From Methanocorpusculum sp. (GTDB taxonomy: Archaea; Halobacteriota; Methanomicrobia; Methanomicrobiales; Methanocorpusculaceae): a stretch of 55,172 bases of DNA. Position 1 is the stretch's first letter. Every line of letters begins with the position of its first letter. This document shows, in pieces, positions 1 through 6,700 of this stretch. Under the pieces are notes generated by a model. It made no database searches. It was not told the DNA's origin and saw only the letters and a program-made list of their open reading frames with translations. A program made the translations under genes and the position numbers. The stretch lies in contig JAUNXT010000005.1 of assembly GCA_030539655.1 (NCBI GenBank), forward strand, positions 1-55,172. The letters are read 5' to 3'.

Positions 1-39
1 GGAAAGAATGAGCACAATTATTGATGAACCCTGAATACC

Positions 40-1632
40 CTACTCCCCCTTTCTTCCGCCCGTTTTTTTCACACCATTTCCCACCACGCGTTTACTTCTG
101 AGAAGCCTGTTGTACGTAATCGCAAACCGGTGCGCCTCGTCTCTGATTTCCTGCAGATACCTGTTCGCCTTCGTCTTTTTATCGAAGGGGAGCGGGAAGG
201 GGATGCCCGGGGCAAACACCTCCTCTTCGGACTCGGCAAGGGCCACGACCGGAATGTCTGCTCCTACCGCGTCAAGGGCCTGTTTTGCAAAGGAAAGCTG
301 TCCTTTTCCCCCGTCTATGAGGATTAAATCAGGCAGGTCTTCATCCTCGTCCAGGAGCCGCCGGTAGCGTCTTCCTACAACCTCCCGCATTGATGCAAAA
401 TCATCAACTCCTTCAACCGTTTTAACCTTGTACCTGCGGTAGTTTCTTTTATCGGGTCTGCCGCTTCTGAACTGCACCATTGAAGCCACCGTATCCGTTC
501 CTGAAAGGTGTGAGATATCGAAACACTCGATAACTTCCGGAGCTGTTTTCAGGTGAAGTGCTTTCTGAAGTTCCAAAACCTTCATCCGGCATCCGAAGTG
601 CACCGTTTCAATGTTTGTTCCGGCAAGCTCCAGCAGCTTCTTTTTTGCCCCTGCTTTGGGACAGGTCAGAGTGACCTTATGCCCTGAGAGGTTTTCCAGA
701 TACAGGGCCAATGATTCGTCCGGTTCGTGCTCTGTGATGATCTCATTCGGAACAGTGTTTTCCGCATAGTATCTGGGGAGGAACTCCTCAAAAAACCCGT
801 CGCTGTACTCGAAGATGAACTCGTCTCGTCCGGAAAGCGTTCCCTTGTACACGTGAAAGACCATCAGATAGACAGTGCCGTCTACTACCCGGTATGCAGC
901 AACATCCTCATTATGTTCGGACTTTCTCGTGACATACTGCCGCTCCGAAAGGGATTTTACAGCCCCTATGACATCCCTGAGCCTGAGCGCCTCCTCAAAT
1001 TGCAGGTTTGCGGAGTAGGCTTCCATCTCCTGCTGCAGCTCGGCTATGAGTTCCCCGGTATTTCCTTTCAGAACATCTGCCGCATACCGGCACTGTTTCT
1101 GATATTCCTCCTCTGTGACCTGTCCGATACAGGGGGCGGTACAGTATCCTATGTGGTATCTGAGGCATGCACGTTTCGGCATCGTGACACAGGAACGCAG
1201 ACGGAATGTTTTTTTGACAACGGATAAGACATAGTCACGTTCACGGGCGGAGACGAAAGGGCCGAAGAATTTCCCGTTCCCTTTTTTCGAACGTGCGATG
1301 CCAATTCTGGGGAACGGTTCACGGGTAAGTTCGATGTAGGCATAGGTCTTTGCATCCCGCAAATCGATGTTGAACTTCGGCTGATACTTTTTGATTAAGG
1401 TATTTTCGAGAAGATATGCCTCCTCGTCTGTTCCTGTTACGATATATTCGACCGAGACCAGCGTTTCCACAAGCCGCCTCGTTTTCGGGTCATGGTCTCT
1501 TTTCTGGAAGTAGGAGGAGACGCGGCGCTTTAAGTCCTTGGCCTTTCCGACATAAATGATAGTCCCCTCACTGTCTCTGTAAAGATAGCAGCCGGAGCTG
1601 TGAGGAAGGTCGGAAAGGTTTGGGGGAATCAT
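40..1632 (-). CDS. uvrC: UvrABC system protein C (excinuclease subunit), short form
   Basis: This is the nuclease subunit of UvrABC nucleotide excision repair, which cuts on both sides of a lesion marked by UvrA and UvrB. The N-terminal GIY-YIG nuclease domain is clear (residues about 10-90, with GCYLYRD and IIYVGKAKDLKRRV). A UVR motif lies near residues 200-235 (FEEALRLRD). The C-terminal RNase H-like nuclease half follows, with ECFDISHLSGT and LILIDGGKGQL. The protein ends shortly after RDEAHRFAIT, so the tandem helix-hairpin-helix domain of the roughly 600-residue bacterial proteins is missing. The 530-residue length agrees with that loss. It stands alone on the minus strand; uvrA and uvrB are not in the window. 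The assignment is secure. Confidence 0.96.
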   Translation of the reverse strand: MIPPNLSDLPHSSGCYLYRDSEGTIIYVGKAKDLKRRVSSYFQKRDHDPKTRRLVETLVSVEYIVTGTDEEAYLLENTLIKKYQPKFNIDLRDAKTYAYIELTREPFPRIGIARSKKGNGKFFGPFVSARERDYVLSVVKKTFRLRSCVTMPKRACLRYHIGYCTAPCIGQVTEEEYQKQCRYAADVLKGNTGELIAELQQEMEAYSANLQFEEALRLRDVIGAVKSLSERQYVTRKSEHNEDVAAYRVVDGTVYLMVFHVYKGTLSGRDEFIFEYSDGFFEEFLPRYYAENTVPNEIITEHEPDESLALYLENLSGHKVTLTCPKAGAKKKLLELAGTNIETVHFGCRMKVLELQKALHLKTAPEVIECFDISHLSGTDTVASMVQFRSGRPDKRNYRRYKVKTVEGVDDFASMREVVGRRYRRLLDEDEDLPDLILIDGGKGQLSFAKQALDAVGADIPVVALAESEEEVFAPGIPFPLPFDKKTKANRYLQEIRDEAHRFAITYNRLLRSKRVVGNGVKKTGGRKGE

Positions 1633-1727
1633 GTATCTTTATGATTGGTTGTTTCAGGGTAATAAGGAATCGGATACTGATGAAAATATCCATTATTGTT
1701 CCCCGCGGGAATGGAGGAAAATATGAT

Positions 1728-1791
1728 TAATTATATAGCACTAAATTAATAACATATAATAACAATTACAAATTAGCAGAGGAGTGATACT
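1728..1791 (+). promoter_or_regulatory. Promoter and RBS of the lipoprotein gene
   Basis: An archaeal TATA-like stretch (TTAATTATATAG) lies at about 1728-1738. A clear ribosome binding site, AGAGGAGTGA, lies at 1778-1787, a few bases before the ATG at 1792. A second A/T-rich TATA-like site at 1753-1760 is too close to the RBS to leave room for it in the transcript. Confidence 0.5.
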
Positions 1792-2535
1792 ATGAAAAAA
1801 GCACTAATTACCGGAATCATTCTGGCTGTTGTTCTGCTGGCTGTTATCTCGACCGCAGGGTGTGTGCAGCAGAAAGAAGTGACAGAAGAGACGATTGATT
1901 TCTCTAAAATTAATGTTACCGTTGAATATTATGTGATGAAAAATGGAACTACCTATAATATCGGAGATACGATGCTTGTTGTCTTCCCGTCACAGCAGTA
2001 TTTCTCGAATTGGGATGTAAAATCATGTGATGACGGGCTTTCTATCAGTGATGATGGTTTTCTCCCGGCTTTAATGAGTACATTAGGGTACAAAACATTT
2101 ATCATTACGGCACTAAAGGAGGGTAATTATTCCTTCACTCTGGCAGACACGAAAAAAGGAGGGGAATACACAGATACAGTGCATGTGGTAAAGACTGATG
2201 ATAACCCCTTAACGCCGCGCGGGGTCTTTATGAAGCAGAAACTGCTTCAGCGTGATCCGGCTGTGGGAGATGCCTGCGAAATCTCCATCTATAAGGAACC
2301 ATCCACAGAGTATCAGTGGTGCGCCCAGAAAACAGAAGGTTTAATCATATCAGACCCGGTATATACCCCGATGGCTGAAGACGGAAGTGACAAACAGGGC
2401 GGGTTCCTGAGCTGGAAAGTTACCGCAGCAACTCCGGGAGAGTATGAATTTACGGCATTAAACCTGCGTCAGGATGACAGTGAATCTGCAGGCCGCGTTA
2501 TTGTTCCGCTGAAATTCAGGGAACGCGGAAACTAA
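1792..2535 (+). CDS. Secreted lipoprotein with two chagasin-like (I42-type) segments
   Basis: The protein is 247 residues. It has a signal peptide and a lipobox (STAGC) that would place a lipidated Cys24 on the outer face of the membrane. Residues about 158-243 resemble the chagasin/I42 family of cysteine-protease inhibitors: EPSTEYQW (169-176) matches the NPTTGYxW-like loop, and GGFLSW (203-208) followed by a TPGEYEFTAL strand matches the later loop. Residues about 57-133 seem to repeat the same plan in a more diverged form (IGDTMLVVF, QYFSNW, ALKEGNYSFTLAD). The inhibitor fold is inferred from pattern only. The third (arginine-containing) inhibitory loop is not convincing, so a structural or adhesive role is possible. 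The gene is monocistronic, with its own promoter and a T-rich end. Confidence 0.7.
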   Translation: MKKALITGIILAVVLLAVISTAGCVQQKEVTEETIDFSKINVTVEYYVMKNGTTYNIGDTMLVVFPSQQYFSNWDVKSCDDGLSISDDGFLPALMSTLGYKTFIITALKEGNYSFTLADTKKGGEYTDTVHVVKTDDNPLTPRGVFMKQKLLQRDPAVGDACEISIYKEPSTEYQWCAQKTEGLIISDPVYTPMAEDGSDKQGGFLSWKVTAATPGEYEFTALNLRQDDSESAGRVIVPLKFRERGN

Positions 2536-2547
2536 CACCCGGACAAC

Positions 2548-2567
2548 TTTTCTTTTTTTCTTTTTCT
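2548..2567 (+). terminator. T-rich terminator after the lipoprotein gene
   Basis: A long pyrimidine tract, almost all T, begins 13 bases after the stop codon. Archaeal transcription commonly ends in such tracts without a hairpin. Confidence 0.5.
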
Positions 2568-2631
2568 TCATGGGCCATTTCCGATACAAAATAGATAACT
2601 TAATGTCCTTATCAGGATAAGAAATAGGTAT

Positions 2632-2853
2632 ATGGTTGTTCCCTGTTTAACATGCCACAATCGTGACGGATACAAATATGAGTACGATCCTGAGCGCAGA
2701 ATGTTTGACTATTATCTGACCTGCAAGTGCGGCGTTGAAATCCCCCAGCCTGTCCCGAAAGAGGGCTTTACCTGTGAGAAGTACGATAGTATGCGTAACT
2801 ACGCAGCCCCTGCCAAGAGAAGCGAGTGTGCTATTGAGGTAAAAAAAGAGTAA
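2632..2853 (+). CDS. Small cysteine-rich (zinc ribbon-like) protein
   Basis: The product has 73 residues. Cysteines sit at positions 5 and 8 (CLTC) and 31 and 33 (CKCG), separated by a tyrosine- and charge-rich segment. This spacing suggests a single zinc-binding knuckle pair. C48 and C66 lie outside the motif. There is no signal peptide or membrane segment, so it should be cytoplasmic. I do not recognise the family. It lies between the lipoprotein gene and the convergent Sel1 gene, with its own A/T-rich upstream region but only a weak RBS (AGGTA), so it may be translated from a nearly leaderless transcript. Coding is supported by the ordered metal-binding motif and a tidy fit between T-rich boundaries. 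Confidence 0.6.
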   Translation: MVVPCLTCHNRDGYKYEYDPERRMFDYYLTCKCGVEIPQPVPKEGFTCEKYDSMRNYAAPAKRSECAIEVKKE

Positions 2854-2900
2854 GCTGATTTTATTTATTTTAATATATTTTTTTATTTTTTATTTTTCCC
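2854..2900. terminator. Shared A/T-rich terminator between convergent genes
   Basis: The small zinc protein gene (plus) and the Sel1 gene (minus) converge here. The intervening bases, and the start of the Sel1 3' end, are almost purely A and T, with T-runs readable on both strands. Confidence 0.45.
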
Positions 2901-3380
2901 TTCAGCCTCTTCCAGAAGCCGCGGAAGCACCGCTTTTGCATGCGCCTCACCGGCATCTGCCGCGGTCTTTATCCAGAACAGTGCCTGTACCTTGTCCTTT
3001 TCGCAGCCGAGGCCGTCGTGGAAGCAGACGCCCAGACTGTACATTGAGTGTGCATTTCCTTTGTCTGCCGCTTTTGTAAACCATTCGATGGCTTTCTTGT
3101 AGTTTTTCGGCACGCCGATTCCGCTCATGTATCCGATGCCTACAGTATCCATCGCTTCGGCATCCCCGGTTTCCGCGACGCGGGTTATCCAGCGCATGGC
3201 TTCTTTGTAGTTTGTTGAGGTGCCGATTCCCATCATGTAAAAGCCGCCTAATTTATTCATGGCGGAAACATCTCCCACTTCTGCACCGCGCTTTGCCTCT
3301 TCAAATGCCTTTACTGCTTCTGCGGTGGGTTTTCCACCGTTTAAGACGGCATTGAGCATATCTTCTTTGTTCTGCGTCAT
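2883..3380 (-). CDS. Sel1-repeat (SLR) protein
   Basis: The protein has 165 residues and three Sel1-like repeats in a row (about 30-66, 67-103 and 104-140). Each has the pattern of an A-x-x-G-D/N-A/S-x-A-M start, an LGxxYxxGxG turn and a helix ending in W. Sel1 repeats form alpha-alpha superhelices like TPRs and serve as protein-binding scaffolds. There is no signal peptide, so it is probably cytoplasmic. The partner and process are unknown. It is downstream of the TIM-barrel gene on the same strand, 62 bases apart, so co-transcription is possible. Confidence 0.8.
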   Translation of the reverse strand: MTQNKEDMLNAVLNGGKPTAEAVKAFEEAKRGAEVGDVSAMNKLGGFYMMGIGTSTNYKEAMRWITRVAETGDAEAMDTVGIGYMSGIGVPKNYKKAIEWFTKAADKGNAHSMYSLGVCFHDGLGCEKDKVQALFWIKTAADAGEAHAKAVLPRLLEEAEGKNKK

Positions 3381-3442
3381 GGTTATTTTTCCTGTTATTT
3401 CCTCGTTAAAAGGTGGGGGGTGAGAGGTTATAGAAGTATCGT

Positions 3443-4162
3443 TTATTTCATCCCGAAGTACTGAAGCGAACGGATAGTATCACCCCATGTCATACATTCA
3501 ATGACCGCTGATTTTGCACCGCAGTTCCGCACGGCATCAAAGTCGATTGTACCGGAACCGCACGCCCCGTGGAGATCCTGTATGCCGTCATTGTCATGGA
3601 GGTGAAGGTGGTCGGGGCGTCCCCTGCAGAATGCATCAAGGACACCGTTTAATGAGGCGTGACCGGTGTCTAGGCAAAAACCGAGACCTGCCTCACGGAC
3701 GACACGGAGAAACTCAGGGGTCCTGAAGTGCAGGCAGGGGAGGCTTCCCATGTTTTCCACAGCAAAATGGACGGTGTACTCCTCCTGCAGTTTTCCGATC
3801 TCTTCGACAGAGCGCAGAAGGGCCTGTTTTGAGGCGGCAAACAGAGCCGGCTCAAGGCAGTATCCCGGATGGATGATGAGGACTTCTGCGTTGATTTTAT
3901 CCGCGGCCTCTGCGGTTTCAGCGAGCACCTCCACCGAGGAGCACCGTATTTTTTCATTCGGTTCCGCGATGTTTCCGTCGGATACCGGACAGTGAACCGA
4001 GTAGCGGAGGGGATATGAGGCGGCGGCCTCGCCGTAGTCGAAGAGGGAGTGGTTTCCTGAGGAGAGTATCTCGACGAATGCTGTATGCTGTGAGAGCCTT
4101 TCCAGTGCGTCAGCGAGGGGTAAATCCAGGCAGCAGTTCGAGGAAATTCCGATTTCCAGCAT
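3443..4162 (-). CDS. Sugar phosphate isomerase/epimerase-like TIM-barrel protein
   Basis: The product has 239 residues and belongs to the xylose isomerase-like/AP endonuclease 2 superfamily. The metal-site strands are visible: HPGYC (about residue 99), an E at FAVENMGSLP, CLDTGHASLNG with Asp and His ligands, HLHDNDG, and a final VIECMTW with a Glu. These residues normally hold one to three divalent metals in a TIM barrel. The family includes sugar isomerases, epimerases and endonuclease IV; the substrate cannot be told from sequence. Its length is short for endonuclease IV (about 280), which favours the isomerase/epimerase group. It lies downstream of nreA on the same strand after 117 bases. 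Confidence 0.8.
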   Translation of the reverse strand: MLEIGISSNCCLDLPLADALERLSQHTAFVEILSSGNHSLFDYGEAAASYPLRYSVHCPVSDGNIAEPNEKIRCSSVEVLAETAEAADKINAEVLIIHPGYCLEPALFAASKQALLRSVEEIGKLQEEYTVHFAVENMGSLPCLHFRTPEFLRVVREAGLGFCLDTGHASLNGVLDAFCRGRPDHLHLHDNDGIQDLHGACGSGTIDFDAVRNCGAKSAVIECMTWGDTIRSLQYFGMK

Positions 4163-4279
4163 GTGTGTATAGTATTCGGCGGAGGAAGTATTTGGGTGTA
4201 TGGGAAATATCCGGATGAGTCAGTTTACCCGGAAAACAAAATCAAAACCTCATCCAAAACCCCAGAAAGAGGTGCTTCC

Positions 4280-5458
4280 TCACCCGAAATCAAAAATACT
4301 CTTCTGCACCCTCATATCGCGGATCATCTCAATCTGCGGCACCCAGAACCGGCTTCCAATCTTAATCGCCGCGGCATTCACCGCATCAGACAAGGTTGAC
4401 ACCTTCACCGGCGTTCCCGAAAGTGACTTATGTGCAGCCTCCCGCACCACCCACACGCCAAGAGGAGCCCAGTACTCACCCGAAATATCACGGATACAGA
4501 TAACCCTCGCACATCTCCCGGCTTTTTTCAGATGCTCAAGCGCCGCAAGCCGCGCCGCATAATAGCCGCCTGCAATCGGTGAGTACTCCCGCTTGGTCAT
4601 CCCCGCCTCCCGGTCAACAATAATGGAATCCTCCTCCTCTGCCCAGAGCGAATGCTTCTGCCACCGCTCAAGCATCTCAAACCGCCAGTCGTTTGCAGGA
4701 ATCAAGATAAAGCACAGCCGGTTTCCGTGAAGCTCCGAACAGTACACCTCAAACTCGGATAGAGCAGGACACCGTACAATCTCTTTTTTGTACGCGGAAC
4801 AGATCATATCATCGGTTGCCGTAATTGCCCAGCGTGTCGGAACCGCCCGCCGGTTCCTCCCAAGCCCTAAAAGCCCCGCCGAAAGCAGATTCGTTATCTT
4901 ATACACATCGGTCCCGTTCTCAAAAAGAATCCGCGCCGCCTCGGTTGACTTAAGGTCCGTATCCGAGGTACAGGCATCAACCACCCGTGAGACCGAAGCG
5001 TTATCGATGACATCGAGCTTTTTCATCTCGCCGGAAAGCCCCACTGGTGTTACATCACCGTCGAAAGACAGGTCAAACTGAATCGGTTTGGTAAAGGCAA
5101 CCTCAACATCGAGCGGCTTTGAGGATAACGCAATCTCCTGAACCTTGTCAATTACCGGGGCTTTGATATCCATCTCTTTTCCGCCGCGGATTGTCCGGGA
5201 ACGGATTGATACAATGTCGTCGATGGAAAGCCCGCGCTGAATCCAGTCGAGCGGATTGTCCGAATCATTTATCATAAGGGGCCCTCCAACAACCTTCGGA
5301 TAGCCATAGCTTCCGACAAAAACAGAAGGGGAAGCCCCCATATAGTCTGAGACAGGCTTTGTGTCGTGCAGGGCGTGGAACCGGGATGAAATCGGGCACC
5401 TTGGAAGCCCGCACATCCCGCGCCCTTTGCAGACCGAACAGCGCGAAGGCATTAACAT
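4280..5458 (-). CDS. nreA: DNA repair protein NreA
   Basis: The protein has 392 residues and matches the archaeal Nre family. The N-terminus carries a zinc-type cluster, CSVCKGRGMCGLPRC, with Cys at 7, 10, 16 and 21. This is followed by the family's conserved segments (SPSVFVGSYGYP, GGPLMIND, IVSIRSRTIRGG). The last residues, QKSIFDFG (385-392), form a PCNA-interacting (PIP) motif at the extreme C-terminus, as described for this family. NreA has been linked to DNA damage repair in haloarchaea, acting with the PCNA clamp; its biochemical reaction is not settled. A TATA-like sequence on the minus strand at about 5480-5493 serves the gene, which is divergent from the binding-protein gene. Confidence 0.93.
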   Translation of the reverse strand: MLMPSRCSVCKGRGMCGLPRCPISSRFHALHDTKPVSDYMGASPSVFVGSYGYPKVVGGPLMINDSDNPLDWIQRGLSIDDIVSIRSRTIRGGKEMDIKAPVIDKVQEIALSSKPLDVEVAFTKPIQFDLSFDGDVTPVGLSGEMKKLDVIDNASVSRVVDACTSDTDLKSTEAARILFENGTDVYKITNLLSAGLLGLGRNRRAVPTRWAITATDDMICSAYKKEIVRCPALSEFEVYCSELHGNRLCFILIPANDWRFEMLERWQKHSLWAEEEDSIIVDREAGMTKREYSPIAGGYYAARLAALEHLKKAGRCARVICIRDISGEYWAPLGVWVVREAAHKSLSGTPVKVSTLSDAVNAAAIKIGSRFWVPQIEMIRDMRVQKSIFDFG

Positions 5459-5551
5459 AATATTGTTGGTTTGCCGAAGATATAAAAAAAGCGGGTGACA
5501 GATGAATCCGGCACAAACGGCGGTTGTCCGGCGGATAATGGATAAAACAAT

Positions 5552-5586
5552 TATTATAGATATAACGCAAATAATATTATGATATT
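5552..5586 (+). promoter_or_regulatory. TATA promoter of the binding-protein gene (leaderless)
   Basis: The stretch ATTATAGATATAAC at about 5552-5565 lies roughly 25-30 bases before the ATG at 5587, and no RBS is visible. This predicts a leaderless or nearly leaderless transcript. Confidence 0.45.
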
Positions 5587-6621
5587 ATGACAAGGGCAGT
5601 AATCCCAGCACTCATCGTCATTCTCACAGCAGGCCTTCTCATCGGAGGAGCAGCCGCTGCAGAATGGACTCCGGTTACCGTAACCGACACTGACGGAAAT
5701 CAGATAACCATCAGCGAACAGCCGGACAAAATCATCTCGCTTGCCCCCGCGTGCACGGAGATAATCTATGCGGTTGGCGCAGGAGACCGTGTTATCGGAG
5801 ATACCGACTACTGCAACTATCCGGAGGCGGCAAAACATGTGGAAAAAATCGGCGGTTTTTCAACCATCAGTAATGAGCGCATCATAACATTGTGCGACGA
5901 AAACACCGTTATATTTGCAAATCCGAAAAATAACGGGAAAGAAACAATCGACTACCTGAAAGAGCACGGATGCACGGTAATTGCTGCAGACATCCGGTCA
6001 GTGGATGACATCTACACAGCAATTGACCTTATCGGAACCACTGTCGGATGCAAAGAAAATGCGGACAAACTCAACAGAGAGATAAAAGCATCCATTGACA
6101 GGATTTCTGCAAAAGTCGCAGATGCAAAAGCATCGGGAAATGTCCCGACCGTTATGCACATTATACAGACAAATCCCTACTATGTCTCCGGTAAAAATAC
6201 CTTCCAGGATGAATTGATCACCATCGCAGGCGGCAGGAATGCATTCTCCGATGTTGACGGATGGGGGACGGTAACACTCGAAAGACTTCTGGTAACAGAC
6301 CCTGATATTATCATAACAGATGCAGTGAACGATTCCGGCTCATTCAATAATATCTCACTTGCAGACGCAATTAAAAATGAACCGCGCCTTGCAGCGCTTT
6401 CCGCGGTGAAAAACAACAAGGTCTATTCAATAAATCAGGATATTTTTAACCGCGGCGGACCAAGAATTGTAGAAGCCCTTGATATGCTTGCAAAGATACT
6501 GCATCCGGAAATTTTCGGAGCGGCCCCGACCCAGACCCCTGCAAAAACCCCGGGATTTGGAGCGGTCTCAGTGCTTTGCGGCGTGCTTGGAGCAGCACTC
6601 CTCTTACGTAGAAAAGAGTGA
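5587..6621 (+). CDS. Iron/cobalamin-type ABC substrate-binding protein with PGF-CTERM anchor
   Basis: The protein has 344 residues. Residues 1-25 form a signal peptide. Residues about 35-305 are the helical-backbone periplasmic-binding fold used for B12, haem and ferric siderophores (BtuF/FepB/FhuD type), with IISLAPACTEIIYAVGAGDRV, VIGDTDYCNYP, GGFSTISNERI, an ISGKNTFQDELI-like strand and PDIIITDAV. The C-terminus has a threonine/proline spacer, the PGF triplet, a hydrophobic stretch and RRK, which is the PGF-CTERM signal processed by archaeosortase A. It should therefore be displayed on the outer cell surface near the S-layer. No permease or ATPase gene is adjacent, so it is an orphan receptor here. 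The ligand is not certain. Confidence 0.9.
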   Translation: MTRAVIPALIVILTAGLLIGGAAAAEWTPVTVTDTDGNQITISEQPDKIISLAPACTEIIYAVGAGDRVIGDTDYCNYPEAAKHVEKIGGFSTISNERIITLCDENTVIFANPKNNGKETIDYLKEHGCTVIAADIRSVDDIYTAIDLIGTTVGCKENADKLNREIKASIDRISAKVADAKASGNVPTVMHIIQTNPYYVSGKNTFQDELITIAGGRNAFSDVDGWGTVTLERLLVTDPDIIITDAVNDSGSFNNISLADAIKNEPRLAALSAVKNNKVYSINQDIFNRGGPRIVEALDMLAKILHPEIFGAAPTQTPAKTPGFGAVSVLCGVLGAALLLRRKE

Positions 6622-6657
6622 ACAAATCCTGATTGGCTGGTATGACTGAAAACAGTT

Positions 6658-6698
6658 GCAGAGGAAAGTACGCCAATCCTCTGCGGATTCTTTTTTTC
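6658..6698 (+). terminator. Hairpin plus T-run terminator
   Basis: GCAGAGGA at 6658-6665 and TCCTCTGC at 6677-6684 form a perfect 8-bp stem with an 11-base loop. It is followed by GGATTC and a run of T up to 6697. It ends transcription of the binding-protein gene just before the convergent carB stop. Confidence 0.75.
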
Positions 6699-6700
6699 TA

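Noticed and set aside
1-39. A gene fragment at the left edge
   Set aside because: Too short to support any call; no start, stop or motif can be judged.
5501-5550. Imperfect dyad (ACAAACGGCGGTTGT) as an iron or cobalamin operator
   Set aside because: The symmetry is weak and no matching site is seen elsewhere in the window.
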